64,000 nt of DNA from Ceratopteris richardii (GCA_020310875.1 CM035413.1:185847855-185911854), one strand, 5' to 3'; counted from the stretch's first letter, positions 36,965-49,247 are shown. Translations and numbers: made by a program. Notes: generated by a model not told the origin, from the letters alone.

Positions 36965-37543
36965 ATGGCGCTTTTTGAAGCTCTGCGCAACGGAATATCG
37001 GTGATGGAATCGTGCAGTAACTCCATGGATTGCTCTATGCTTCCTTCCTTCCCCAAGGGACACTTAGTGACCTCTTCAGATCACATGCAACAAGGTTTCC
37101 AAGGTGGCCAAGCTTCTTCTGATTTCCCGGAACTGCAAAAGGAAGCTGCTATGTCGTTTTTCCCCAAGAAATCGTACGCGGAGTCTGCCAAGGGTAACGG
37201 TAACATGTCTAGCGCTCTTGGTCGAGGTATTTTCTCTCCTCTATCAGCTTCTGGTAAAGGTAAAGAAAAGGTTGAGGCCAACCCTCACGAACTGTGTATA
37301 GACAATGTTGAAAGTGATAACGAGGATGATACTCTCGTTATTGACAAGAACTCCTTGGATAACTCGCATCATGAGCTCACTGACAGAGTTGTCATAGGGC
37401 TATGTCATGGCCCAAGGCCTGCTCAGGAGATTCTGAAATCTTGGATTAAAACACACTGGGAATCAAGGGGTCTCTTTGTTGTCAGGTTTGATAAGTTGGG
37501 CATCAGTTCGGACCGAACTCGCAGCGATAACTTGACTCATTAA
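36965..37543 (+). CDS. LINE ORF1-like (DUF4283-type) protein, amino-terminal part
   Basis: A 192-codon frame from ATG to TAA, with higher GC than its surroundings. Residues about 68-80 read FFPKKSYAESAKGN, then a Ser/Gly/Lys-rich and acidic linker (ESDNEDDTLVIDK). Residues about 138-180 resemble the start of the DUF4283 domain of plant LINE ORF1 and related RNA-binding proteins: DRVVIGLCHGPRPAQEIL then WIKTHWESRG. LINE ORF1 proteins usually continue with the rest of DUF4283 and a CCHC knuckle; here the frame ends early and a Gypsy element on the opposite strand begins within about 40 bp. I read it as a truncated LINE 5' end. A host gene fragment is the alternative. No similarity search was run. 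Confidence 0.45.
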   Translation: MALFEALRNGISVMESCSNSMDCSMLPSFPKGHLVTSSDHMQQGFQGGQASSDFPELQKEAAMSFFPKKSYAESAKGNGNMSSALGRGIFSPLSASGKGKEKVEANPHELCIDNVESDNEDDTLVIDKNSLDNSHHELTDRVVIGLCHGPRPAQEILKSWIKTHWESRGLFVVRFDKLGISSDRTRSDNLTH

Positions 37544-37577
37544 CAATTTTGTTTGTGTCTACAAAAATGCTTCCTAC

Positions 37578-39445
37578 AGGTAGAAGTCGTCAGCAATGGC
37601 AGCATCTCTTCTCAGCTTTATTTCGGCTATCTCTGCATCAATTCTTGAGAGTCTGTCTGCTTGGACGCCTAATTGCTTCTCGCGTCATTCGAGCTCCTCA
37701 GTTTGAAACTGCACCGTCTTATAATAGGCTTCTTGCTCTTGTTTAAGCACTTCCATCTCTTTCTTTAACTGTATCATCTGGCCAATTTCCGCTTCTAAGT
37801 CACGACTTCTCTGAAAAAGTTCTGTGGACACTTTCTTTAAATCTTCTGTATTGTGCATAGCCAAGTCTGCCATTTCTTGTCCTTTCTGTTCCACCAGGGC
37901 AAGGTCCACGCATATTTCCTCCATCAAATTCCCGATCGCAACTTGAGCATCTTCTTTATCTTGTACCAATTGTTCCAATTGCACGATTTCTTCATCGCGA
38001 GCAACAAGAAGGGCATTCTTTTCCTTCAATTTCGCAAGCGCGCTACCCCGTTGAGCAATCAAATGGTCCCTTTCGGCTAATTGTTCTTAGAGTTGTTGGA
38101 GCTGCATCTGCAGTGCGTGATTCTCGACTTTGACCGCAATTGCTTCTTCCTAGAGCGGGGCAATGTCGGCTTCGAGCAAGTCCACCTTACTCTGCAACTC
38201 CTGCTGAATGTTCTGAGTTGCTATCTTCATCTGGAGGGGCAATTGCTGGGAGAATTGGATTAGAAGCTGGCCCATAGATGCCAGTTCCGTGAACATAACT
38301 GCTGGGGGAGGAAGAGAAGGAGGAGGTTGTGATGATGAGGCAGATAGCAGATGAGGGGAGGATGGTGAAGAGTAATCGAGAGAGGATAACGGATGAGTTG
38401 ATGCCTCGGGGATGGCAGTAGAAGGTGCACCAAGAAGAACGTCAACAGGCTCAGGAAGAGTGGTTGGCGGAGGAAGAGGGATAAGGGCAGTTGATGCCAA
38501 AACTATTCCGGTCTCAATCATTTTTTCATCCACAACAGCTTCAGTAACGGGCTCGGCATCTCCAGTCAACTGCGTGACTACATCTACTTGGACCGTGACT
38601 ACATCTGCTTGGATCGTGACTGCATTTTCTTGGACGTTAGCAGTTGGTGATGAAGGAGGTTGACAGTCCGTACCCCCAGTAGCTTCTGCCATCTCCTTCA
38701 CAACCTCAGCATCCGGTTGATGAGATTCTTCCCGTGAGGAGACTTCAGCTGCATCTTCCATGATAGTATCTTGATCCGGCTACTGGAGAGAAGAAGACGG
38801 GACGGACTCGACCTGTAAGGAGGTGGCGGTGTCATGGAAGACTTCCACTTCTTGGCCCGCATTGAAGCCTTGTACCTGGCTTTCGGATGGGCTAACACAT
38901 CTGTGTTTGCGGTGAAAAAAATGAAGCAGGTCTTCATCATCGTCGTCTTCGACCATCCGTGTAGATTCTTCATGTAAGAGGATAGTATTGGGTGGGGGTT
39001 GCACGGCTTGTATCACCGGAAGGAGAAGGGTAAGGAGATGGGGTAAATGAGTGCGAGGAATTTCATGCTTGGCTAACTATTTTGTAACCGCTACGCATTC
39101 ATGGTGAATGCACCTAAAGAAAAAAGAGGTGCAATTGACGGGTTCACGGGAGGCAGTGTCGATCATGGAGTAAAAAGGTCGGGAAATAGCGTATGTGCGT
39201 TTTTGCAGGTTTAACGCTGCGACAAGGAATTGCAGAGCGGTACGCTCTGGTTCAAGGCGGTAAAGGATGGCAAACTCATTAGATGAGTGCTGGGGAAACA
39301 ATTCGTTCATGGTAGCGAGAGGGAGGAGCGGTCCATTCTCCAACCCTTCCTGAGTGAGAAGGAATCCCTCAGCAACCGTGTTGAGAGTAACGATGTTACG
39401 GGGGTTTAAACACGTTAATGGCCAGTACTGCTCAGTAGTAGGCAT
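37578..39445 (-). mobile_element. Extra downstream coding region of the Gypsy (proline-rich plus coiled coil)
   Basis: Same strand as pol and downstream of integrase. The first part (39445-39077) is globular-looking (MPTTEQYWPLTCLNPRNIV start). The middle (38761-38150) is Ala/Pro/Ser/Thr-rich with repeated Val-Asp-Val units (VTVQVDVVTQL) and polyproline. The last part (38062-37600) is a clear coiled coil with heptad-like Leu/Val spacing and many Glu/Lys/Gln. I see no membrane segment or signal peptide, so nothing supports an envelope. Extra reading frames after pol occur in several plant Gypsy lineages; this one I do not recognise. Broken in a few places. Confidence 0.6.
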
Positions 39446-39926
39446 GGCAGCAATGGCAGAGATGATCTATGCATGGAAGGGGTGACACTCCACTGAATGC
39501 CAAGGCAATTCAGCGAAGGCCAATAATCCTCGAGCACGCAAGTACTCACTCACATCTGGAGCGAGATCGGAAGATTGCTATGTTAGCCAAAGCTTCCATG
39601 GTGCTCGCAGAGAGCAACAAAGACATAGAATACACAATGGTCGCAAACACATAAACACAATAACGATTAACAGTGAAAGAAACAAGATTAAGTAAGAGCA
39701 CTAGGAAAATTAGGCGGCAAGAACCCTAATCAGAACGCAGTATTGGAAATATATCCTTCATAATGGTGACATGCATGCATGAACAGAAGCAGCGACACAG
39801 AGGTGGCTATTAATCATGATTATATCAGCAAAATGGAAGGATTACGACAGTTGTTCAACCCAAACACATGAGGTAGAAAAGAAAATCAAGTGACCAGTGA
39901 AAAAGAGAAAAAATACCGAGTACACC
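39446..39926 (-). other. Spacer between integrase and the downstream coding region
   Basis: About 480 bp, A-rich on the plus strand, with no coding signal. It could hold a splice acceptor or promoter for the downstream region; I cannot identify one. Confidence 0.45.
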
Positions 39927-42900
39927 TCATGAGTGAGTAGACCGCGGGTGATAGGGGTGGAGTTTGGAGCCATTAATCACTTTTGGAAGGACACCTGCTA
40001 AAATTTCCAATAAAAAAGTTGCAGGTCCCACTTGTTCAGCAATCTGGTATGGGCCGAACCACCGTAGCTTAAATTTTCTGGCAGATCTATTGGCTTTAGC
40101 ATTATAGAATAAAACGAGTTGGCCAACCGTAAATACAGGGGTTTTTAAAAAACGATCATGAGTGCGGGCTTGACGTAGCTGAACTTCTTGAAGAATCATG
40201 AAGCTTTCCAAGCATTGTTCATCCAATGATTTGAGAACATCTAACCGGAATGGAAAAGATTCTTCTGGCAGCAATTTCTGGGATAAGGCTACTCGCAGAC
40301 TCGGCACCACCACTTCCATTGGTGCAATAGCTCCTAGTCCATAAGCAAGTTTAAACGGAGTCGTTCTGGTAGCCACTTTATACGTGGTCCGGTAAGCCCA
40401 CAAAATGGCAGGTAAGAGCTGGTCCCATCATTCCGGACACTCCACAATCAGTTTCCGGAGAATATTCAGCAGAATCTTATTAGTGCTCTCAGCAAGACCA
40501 TTCGCACGTGGATAGTAAGGTGCGCTGAATTTATGCACAATCTGGAAAGTTTGAGTCACCACTTGCATTAAGGTATTTGCAAAATGTGTACCTTGGTCCG
40601 TCACTATCTCCAGAGGTAAGCCATATGGAGGGAAAACATCCTTCATCAAACATTTGGCCACCGAAACAGTTGTGGCAGAACGTAGACCCCAAGCTTCGGC
40701 CCACCTAGTGACATAGTCTGTACAAGTCAAAATATATCGGTTGTTGGTGAGGGTCGCTAGGGGTAAAATTGGGCCAATGAAATCTAAACCCCACTTCTGA
40801 AAGGATTCAAGAGGCAGGAAAGATTGGAGAGGAAAGAAAGGTCGTTCTCGGATCTATGTAATACACTTGACCCACAATCAACCGAAATCATCGACTGTAG
40901 ACTGTAATTTTTCGGTGGAGAGTAGTAGGAGTATTAGGAGGAAGACAACCATCAGTAAGAAAAGTCATTAATGTATCATAGTATGCAGGGGCAACAGGAA
41001 GTTCTGCAGATTCTTCAGGGGCTGCCTCGGTTACATAAATAGCCGGTGTCGTGTCATCGACACCTATCGGAGTCTCACTGGAATCCATACGAGATAAAAA
41101 GTCTGCCAAGACATGTGCCGTACCTGGTCGGTGAATAACTTCATAATCAAACTCCTGTAATAATAAAACCCATCTGGCCAGTCTGTCGCCTAAGTGTTGT
41201 TGGCGAACCAAATACACCAGTGTGGCATGATCCACATGGAAAGTGAATCTTTGTCCCAGCAAGTAATGCCGGAACTTCTTAACTAAGTATACCATACCAA
41301 GACACTCGCGTTCGGTCACGGAATAATTTCTCTCTACAGGAGCTAATCTGCGGCTCGCATAGTATACTGGTTAGAACCATTTGTCTGTTTGTTGCATCAG
41401 CACACTACCAATCGCTATGTTTGACGCATCCACAAATACATGGAATGGACACTCCCAATCAGGCGATTGTAGGATCGGAGCCTGTGTCAATAGGACCTAC
41501 AAATGATCAAATGCGCTTCGACACTCATGAGTCCATTTGTAGTTACTTGGGGTGCTAGTCATAAGTCGGTTGAGTGGTGTCGCGAGATGAGCCAGCCACA
41601 GTAAGTGTCTACCATGCCACCTGATCTGGCCAAGAAACCTCATAACTTCTTTGGGTGTTTTTGGGACCGGTGCCTCCAACACTGCTGCTACCTTATCAGG
41701 GTCCACCTGTATTCCTTGTTTGGAGATGATATGACCCAGTAGCTTCCCACAGGAGACCGCAAAGACCAATTTGGTAGGATTCAAACATAATTGATAGTCC
41801 CGACACTTTTCAAAACAGCACCGTAAATGATACAAGTGCGCCAAAGTATCACCAAATAATGAAAAATCATCCAAATAGACTTGCATAAATGTTGTCACGT
41901 AAGGTGATAACACTTCTTGCATACATCTTTGGAATGTACTCGGGGCGTTCCACAAATCGAACCACATTACGGTGCATGCATAGACACCCCAATTGGTGAT
42001 GAATGCTGTCTTCGGTATATCCTGTTCCGCCATCCTCACTCGATTATATCTACTGTAGCCATCCATGAAAGAATACATTTCATGTCCAGCTACCTTATCG
42101 AGCATCGTATCTAGAAAAGGAAGAGGGAACGGATCCCGTACGGTGGCTGCGTTAAGCTTCCGGTAGTCGACACAAATACGTAACTATTTATTTTTCTTAG
42201 GCACTATTACTATTGGTGAGATCCACTCGGCATGCTCAATTGGCACAATGAATCCCACCTTCAACAAACGATCAAGTTCGACCTTAACCTGTGCCACATA
42301 GTTAGGATTCATCTTGTAACTAGGTTGTTTGATAGATCTCGCATCGAGTTTCAGCACCACTCTATGTTGATAAATTCGTGGGTACCCTTCATGTCTCTGT
42401 AATCCCAAGCGAAGACATCTGAGAATTCACGCAAGAGTTGCACCAAATCATCTTGGAAGTTGTCAGCTAATCCTGCCTTAATTTTGACTCGTCTTGGGTT
42501 GACCGTATCACCCAAATTATATGTTGCTGATCCTCCGTTACATAGAACTACCGAGGCTTTGCCAAGTCATCAGCTGGCTGCAAGAGTTGTTGTAATGTCG
42601 ATTTATCCATAGTTATGTCGGCATCTGCTTCTGCTTCTTCGGTCAGTGGTACGACCGTACAAGCTGCCGGACTCCAATTATCTGCTACCGACCGTAAGTC
42701 TACAGTACCTAAGGCAATGAGGTCCTTATTTGTCTTGAGGAAAGCCTCCTCCTCATCATCAGATAACCCATCTAACATATGGACTGACTCTGCTACATAT
42801 GGGCGTGCGTGTAGATCACAAGGTTGCATAGCATCCAATGCAACGACATACTTCCGGTGATTATTCTTAAAAATTAACTCTTGAGCTGACCAATCCTACA

Positions 42901-43234
42901 GGACCTTAGCTTGCTTTAGCCATGGTCGACCGAAGAGTAAGTTGGAGTCAAGGCTAGATTCGGGTAATTCCAGGACTACAAAAGTCATTTTAAATGTAGT
43001 TCCCTACAAGGTTATAGGTATATTTCACACTAGTCCAACCGGATGGACTCTGGATTGGTCTACCATTCGCACAAAGAACTGCACTGGTTCAACTTGGGTC
43101 CAACCCAGTTTCTTACAGAGTGCAGCTGTTGCAATATTCACTCCAGACCCTCCATCAATTAAAACTTGTGTGATCTTCTGGTTCTTATACCAAACGTTGA
43201 TCAACGGTATCGTATGATCCACCGTAGGATCCAT
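39927..43234 (-). mobile_element. Protease, RT, RNase H and integrase of the Gypsy
   Basis: Protease signature VLIDGGSGVNIAT near 43145-43185. RT entry (FIVPIEHAEWISPIVIVPKKNK) near 42190-42260, with YLDDFSLFG near 41850-41885. RNase H or connection (TERECLGMVYLVKKFRHYLLG; FTFHVDHATL) at about 41320-41210. Integrase core (IVTDQGTHFANT; YYPRANGLAESTNK) at about 40620-40470, and the integrase end to 39927 with RWFGPYQIAEQVGPATFLLE. The order is that of Ty3/Gypsy pol. Confidence 0.9.
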
Positions 43235-43330
43235 TTTGGGTTATATGGTCGCAGTTGCTGGAGTACATGAAGGTCCGGGGCCGACCTGCTGTTGGAATTA
43301 CTGTCTTACACTAGGAACTAGCACGAGCAA

Positions 43331-45412
43331 CTATCCCAGAGGAAGTGTGATTGAGGCCTTAGATATAATGTCCAATACCTGGTCTGTTTGTGCTGTGGTC
43401 ATCACTGACTCTGGTTGCGATTCTGATATTACCGGGGTAGAATTCTGTGCATTTTGTCTTGCATTTGGCAGAGGAGGCTGAGTTATCGGAACTGGTTCAG
43501 GGAACACCGTCGGCTCCTTAGTTGTCCATTGACTGGCCTTTGTAAAAATCCGCTGTTGCTCACGAATTCCGGGCTCCAAAATTTCAGCTGCTGGTTGCAA
43601 CTGTTTTCCCGATCTTGTCTGTACTGCGGCTGCTTGTGAATCTACCAGGGAAATATAAACCATATTTATCATCGGATTTTGTCTTTCCTTTTTTCTTTTG
43701 TCATACTCTGCAGCTTCTTTACAAAATCTACGAATATGCCCAATCTCACCACAGAAATGACAATGAGGGGGTGGGAGAGAGGTACCTTCAGTTGATGTAC
43801 TCGCCTGCCATGGATTTTGATTGAAATTGTTACTTCGCGGACCCCAATAGTTCCTGTATCCCTGCTGCTGGTTGGTCCGCAACTATGGCAGTATGTAACG
43901 GTTGGCTCGATGCCCCTGCTCCTGTATTATGGCATTTACTGCCACTCTACTCTGCACCTTTGCATTGTATGCACAGGTTTCTATTGAGTGCCCTGACGTG
44001 TTACAAATGGCACAATACATTTGGTTGAGAGCACATGTGGAACTAGTGTGATCGAGATTCTTACACGTAATATAGTACACTTGTTTGGACGGATCCTCGA
44101 TCACGTTCTTATTTGCTTTCAACCATTCCAGATCCTCCGTAAACCCTCCAACTTTGTGCTCCAACTGTAAGGCCATTGCAATGACAGCGTCCAATGTCAT
44201 TCCGCCCACACATCAAATGATCATGATCTGTTTTAGCTGCGGATCCAATCCGTTGATGAACCATTGTGTTATGACATCGTCTGGTAGGTTGGCATGCGTC
44301 GGTGGAAGCTGCCGCAAGTGAGTTCTGAATAGTGTCGCATACTCCTAGACACTCTGGTGTGGTTTCGGCCGATTGTTTTGCAAATAGTCAAAAATTTCTG
44401 CAGGGTTCTTCTTCAACCAAAACCTCTGTAGGAACGCATCCTTCACATCGTCATAATTACCAAAATGATTAATATCGTATTCCGTCAGCCACCTCACTGC
44501 TTCATTAACCAGCGTGGCCTGAAACACTATGGCCTTATACGCCGGATCTGGTGGGTGGTTCAACACTGCATAACTGATTTTGAATGTGCGAACATGTGCG
44601 TCGGGGTCATCCCCCGAAAATCCACCAAATTTTGTATAGGTCACTTTGGTTGGGACCGGTCGAGGTGGAACGATTGGCTGTGGCTGTTGTTGTTATTGTT
44701 GCTGAAATTGCGGTTGTGGTTGTGGCGGTGTTTGTTGTTGTTGCTGTGAGCCACTCATGGTGCTATTGTTGCTAGCGTTGTTGTTCCCTGAATTTTGGGG
44801 GGGTTTCTCGTGAGCTTCCTGGACTAGAGGGTCAACCTGCTCACTTTCCGGTCCAAAAATGTCGTTGAACCGATTGCTGAACTCCAAGTCTACCAGCCTT
44901 TCCTCAACTTTGGTGTCGAAATTAGGTAGACTTGCACCGAAAAGTGGTGAACGCAGTAAGTGTCCACTAGGCCGCACCGCAGTGTCACCGAAAAACTTCA
45001 AATTACCACCAAGTGATACCGAACTTCCACCAAAACTCGTCGAAGTCTCATCGGACCAGATTGCACTATCACCGGAAACGTTCTCGGCAGATAACGTAAA
45101 CCTGTCACCAATAGTGACCGAATTCTGACCAGATAGTGTGGAACTGTCTCCGCGCTGCGTCTCTCTATAACTAGAAATCACCGTACTTTCTTCAGAAAGT
45201 ACCAGACTCACATCAGAATTCACCGGAATCTCGTCATGTGCTACCGAACTAGCATCGGAATCACTACTGACAGGCTCCGATCCTTCTGCAACTGGACTTG
45301 ACTGGCCTGTACTTCTACCACCAGGGGGTGTTCCTAATAAGTTTGGAACTGCCTTGGGATATTGATCTCTGCGGTATTTACGGTATGATTCATCGGAGCG
45401 TGTTACCGACAT
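43331..45412 (-). mobile_element. gag of the Gypsy
   Basis: The amino part (45412-44693) is Ser/Asp-rich and ends in Asn/Gln-rich tracts. The gag core (44644-44345, YTKFGGFSGDDPDAHVRTFKIS) is followed by two zinc knuckles, CAICNTSGHSIETC near 44000 and CHFCGEIGHIRRFC near 43750. The knuckles bind element RNA in packaging. The core is collinear with the relic at 4894-5193. Confidence 0.88.
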
Positions 45413-45466
45413 ATATCAAAGAATTCTTCGGCAATCGTTAATCTTCTGTGCAAACAATTATTCAAA

Positions 45467-45484
45467 TTCCCACAGACGGCACCA
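45467..45484 (-). other. Primer-binding site of the Gypsy
   Basis: Minus strand TGGTGCCGTCTGTGGGAA, one base from the LTR edge. The TGG(T/C)GCCGTCTGTGGG form is common in Tat/Athila-type plant Gypsy elements. Confidence 0.8.
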
Positions 45485-45485
45485 G

Positions 45486-45946
45486 TGTTAAAAGTGCTTT
45501 TCGTTAAGCCCTTTTAATCTCGTTCTGGGTTCTTGGGATGGATAGGGGTTTGATAGTAGAGAGGCCCTTTTGTAATTTTCCCAATTCAAGCATTTAATTA
45601 ACAACTAACTACTTCCGATTCAACACTTATTGCTACACAATGCGTTTATCATGCGTGTCAAGCACTCACGAATTCGCGCAGACTGTTAAGATTAATTATA
45701 ATGTTACGGTAATTAACGATTAATTATTGAACTTAATAATCAACATAATACTCACAATTCTTCAAAGTCTGCAACACAGCATCTCCAGTGGCATCGCCAA
45801 GACAGACAGTCTGGCGATTCCTCTCTGCCTGAAGAGTACCGTGCTTGCCTTTTCATTACTCAAAAAAGGATTACATCTTTTCGCCACGCCTTTTCAGTGC
45901 GTGCGAATATAGAAAAATAAAATTACAGAGAGATCCAATCCGGTGG
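45486..45946 (-). repeat. 5' LTR of the Gypsy (right border uncertain)
   Basis: Begins TGTTAAAAGTGC next to the primer site. About 460 bp of LTR-like AT-rich sequence runs to the edge of the ATGCAT array. The outer border cannot be fixed without a second LTR. Confidence 0.65.
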
Positions 45947-45950
45947 CTAT

Positions 45951-48226
45951 CAATACACACATGCATATGCATACACACATACACAATGCATATGCATATG
46001 CATACACATATGCATATGCATATGCATACACAAATGCATATGCATACACACATGCATACACAATCATATGCATACAAACATGCATATGCATACGCACATG
46101 CATGAATATGCACACACACATGCATACACACAAATGCATATGCATACACAGAATCATATGCATACAAACATACATATGCATACACACATGCATATGCATA
46201 CACACATACACACATACATAAGCATACACAAATGCATCTGCATACACACAAATGCATATGCATACACACAAATGCATATGCATACACAAATGCATATGCA
46301 TACAAACAAGCATGCATATGCATACACACATACATGCATATGCATACACACATACATGCATATGCATACAAACATGCATATGCATACACACATGCATATG
46401 CATACACACATGCATATGCGTACACACATACACACATACACAATGCATATGCATATGCATACACATATGCATAAGCATACACAAATGCATATGTATACAC
46501 ACATGCATACACAATCATATGCATACAAACATGCATACATACACACATGCATGCATATGCATACACACATGCATACACACAAATGCATATGCATACACAC
46601 AATCATATCAATACAAACATACATATGCATACACACATGCATATGCATACACACATACACACATACATATGCATACACAAATGCATATGCATACACACAA
46701 ATGCATATGCATACACACAAATGCATATGCATACAAACATACATGCATTTGCATACACACATACATGCATATGCATACAAGCATGCATATGCATACACAC
46801 ATGCATATGCATACACAAATGCATATGCATACACACAAATGCATATGCATACACACAAATGCATATGCATACAAACATACATGCATATGCATACACACAT
46901 ACATGCATATGCATACACACATACATGCATATGCATACAAGCATGCATATGCATACACACATGCATACACACATGCATACACACATGCATATGCATACAC
47001 ACATCCATATGCATACACACATACACACATACACACATACATACATACACACATACACAATGCATATGCATGCACAAATGCATATGCATACACACAAACG
47101 CATATGCATACACACATGCATACACAATCATATGCATACAAACATGCATATGCATACACACATGCATACACACAAATGCATATGCATACACACAATCATA
47201 TGCATACAAACATACATGTGCATACACACATGCATATGCATACACACATGCATATGCATACACACATGCATATGCATACACACATACACACATACATATG
47301 CATACACAAATGCATATGCATACACACAAATGCATATGCATACACACAAACGCATATGCATACACAATGCATATGCATACACACAAATGCATATGCATAC
47401 ACACAAATGCATATGCATACAAACATACATACATATGCATACACACATACATGCATATGCATACAAGCATGCATATGCATACACACATGTATATGCATAC
47501 ACACATACATACATACACAATGCATATGCATATGCATACACATATGCATACACATATGCATATGCATACACATATGCATATGCATACACATATGCATATG
47601 CATACAGAAATGCATATGCATACACACAAATGCATATGCATAGACACATGCATACACAATCATATGCATACAAACATGCATATGCATACACACATGCATG
47701 CATATGCATACACACATGCATGCATATGCATACACACAATCATATGCATACACACATACACACATACACACATACACACATACACACATACACACATACA
47801 CACATACACACATACACACATACACACATACACACATACACACATACACACATACACACATACACACATACATGCATACACACATGCATACACAATCATA
47901 TGCATACAAACATGCATATGCATACACACATGCATATACATACACACATGCATATACATGCACACATGCACATGCATACACACATACACAATGCATATGC
48001 ATACAGACATACACACATACACACATACACACATACACACATACACACACACAAATGCATATGCATACACACAAATGCATATGCATACACAGAAATGCAT
48101 ATGCATAGACACAATGCATATGCATACACAAATCTTATGCATACACACATATGCATATGCATACACATATGCATATGCATACAGATATGCATATGCATAC
48201 ACAAATGCATATGCATATACATATTG
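45951..48226. repeat. ATGCAT/ACACAC satellite-like array, 2.28 kb
   Basis: Built from ATGCAT or ATGCATATGCAT joined by short CACACA(TA) linkers, with a purer 8-bp CATACACA section at about 47748-47872. Purines and pyrimidines alternate almost throughout, with single-base defects where AAATG or AAACA occurs. Larger blocks recur (for example the ACAATCATATG junctions near 46062, 46510, 47118, 47658 and 47890), so there is higher-order structure. Long open frames on both strands (such as 46068-48368 and 47659-46154) are a by-product of the stop-poor repeat, not genes. Confidence 0.95.
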
Positions 48227-48232
48227 GATCAG

Positions 48233-49043
48233 ATGGGATCTCCACGTAGACCTTGGGGAGCGCATGACCATGACGACTCCAAAATATATCACACACGTAA
48301 TGGAGCTCATGTCATGGATGCAGCCGGGAAGTCAATGTGTCAGCACATTCGACAACTTTGCTCCATAGAATTTGGACATTCTGTAATGCTAAAATGGAGC
48401 GAATAGGATAGGGATTCTAAAAACAATATCACACAAATGATATATGAAGAGTACCGGCCAGCACCTGGGAATCCTATTGTGAGTTCGGAGTGGAATCAGC
48501 ATATGGCACGCGAGGTGATGTCTCATCGACGGTCCGAAGCTCGCGATGCTTTTAGAGCAGGGTTACCGAAGCCTGTGTGATTAGATTTTGAAGAGTGGGA
48601 ATCGATTCAGGATGAGCAGCAACATAGTCCTGATCGATATCGTCAACAGAGAGATGCGGTGGCCACACGTTTGGATACAGTTGGAACGTCGCATTTAGGT
48701 AGCGGCGGATACGACAGTATGCGCTACCAATTTGTAAGTATCATGTTAATTATTGAATTTGTTTGTGTTCAGCACATCATGTATGTTCATGTAACATTTT
48801 GCATATTTATTATAGGAGTTGGCAGTGGGTCGTCCTCCGACGTGAACCGAAGAATCTTTCGGATATCGTCATGGATTGACTGCACTATTGCAAGATTTAG
48901 AGGGACAAGGTGCAATCATTTCATGGGAGAATATTCTATGATTAGGTAAACTTATGGCTTGGTTTCATATTTTTAGTTATTGTTTATAAATGTCATGTCA
49001 ATTTGTCTCATTTTACACATGCTTTGTTGCAGTGCAGGTGTAA
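48233..49043 (+). pseudogene. Plant Ptta/En/Spm-type (TNPA-like) transposase gene, 3' exons
   Basis: One reading frame crosses the region: first exon to 48733, intron 48734-48815 (GTAAGT...TTATAG), second exon 48816-48945, possible intron 48946-49032 (GTAAAC...TTGCAG), then a stop at 49041-49043. The frame shows HLGSGGYDSMRYQF, then after the first intron ELAVGRPPT, TEESFGYRHG and DLEGQGAIISWENIL, a pattern like the H-x-GS...E-x2-GRPP carboxyl end of Ptta/En/Spm plant transposases. Such proteins bind subterminal repeats of CACTA elements. It has in-frame stops at 48404-48406 (TAG), 48578-48580, 48843-48845 and 48939-48941 (TGA), so it is a pseudogene. The 5' end is lost at the ATGCAT array. 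Confidence 0.55.
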
Positions 49044-49075
49044 ATGTTTTGATCCCCTTACGCATATGCTTGGCC

Positions 49076-49247
49076 ACAATTTTGTATTACACTCCTATGT
49101 GGCAATGATGTACTATAATTTTGTATTCGATTCCTATATAGAAGTGCTTTTTCACATTGCCACAATTTTGTATTACACTCCTATGTGGCAATGATGTACT
49201 ATAATTTTGCATTCGATTCCTATATGGAAGTGCTTTGTCACACTCTT
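49076..49247. repeat. Two-copy 86-bp tandem repeat
   Basis: 49076-49161 and 49162-49247, both starting ACAATTTTGTATTACACTCC, nearly identical. It lies just after the transposase-like gene, in the element's 3' untranslated or subterminal zone. Confidence 0.9.

Larger units (their letters stand above)
37575..45946 (-). mobile_element. Ty3/Gypsy element, Tat/Athila-like, with extra downstream coding region
   Basis: Minus-strand order: 5' LTR, primer site, gag with two CCHC knuckles, protease, RT, RNase H, integrase, about 480 bp of spacer, then an additional proline-rich and coiled-coil coding region. The integrase end (MWAYRTTYKVATRTTPFKLAYG) and the primer site favour the Tat/Athila branch. 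The 3' LTR is missing: the element stops abruptly near 37575 against unrelated plus-strand sequence. Broken, with roughly ten interruptions. Its age cannot be given because only one LTR is present. Confidence 0.88.

Noticed and set aside
37578-39445. Retroviral-type envelope protein
   Set aside because: I see no signal peptide, transmembrane segment or cleavage-site pattern; the region is proline-rich and coiled-coil.
45951-48226. CRISPR-like appearance of regularly spaced repeats
   Set aside because: The units are short, variable and without unique spacers or cas genes, and the setting is a plant nuclear genome.
45951-48226. Array of CATGCA (RY-type) regulatory motifs
   Set aside because: The motif follows automatically from the repeat sequence; no promoter or gene lies beside it to regulate.
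46068-48368. Very long open frames (up to 766 codons) on both strands, His/Met/Thr/Tyr/Cys repeats
   Set aside because: They are translations of the ATGCAT/CACACA array, open in several frames of both strands at once because the repeat lacks stops in those frames. No start context or domain supports a protein.
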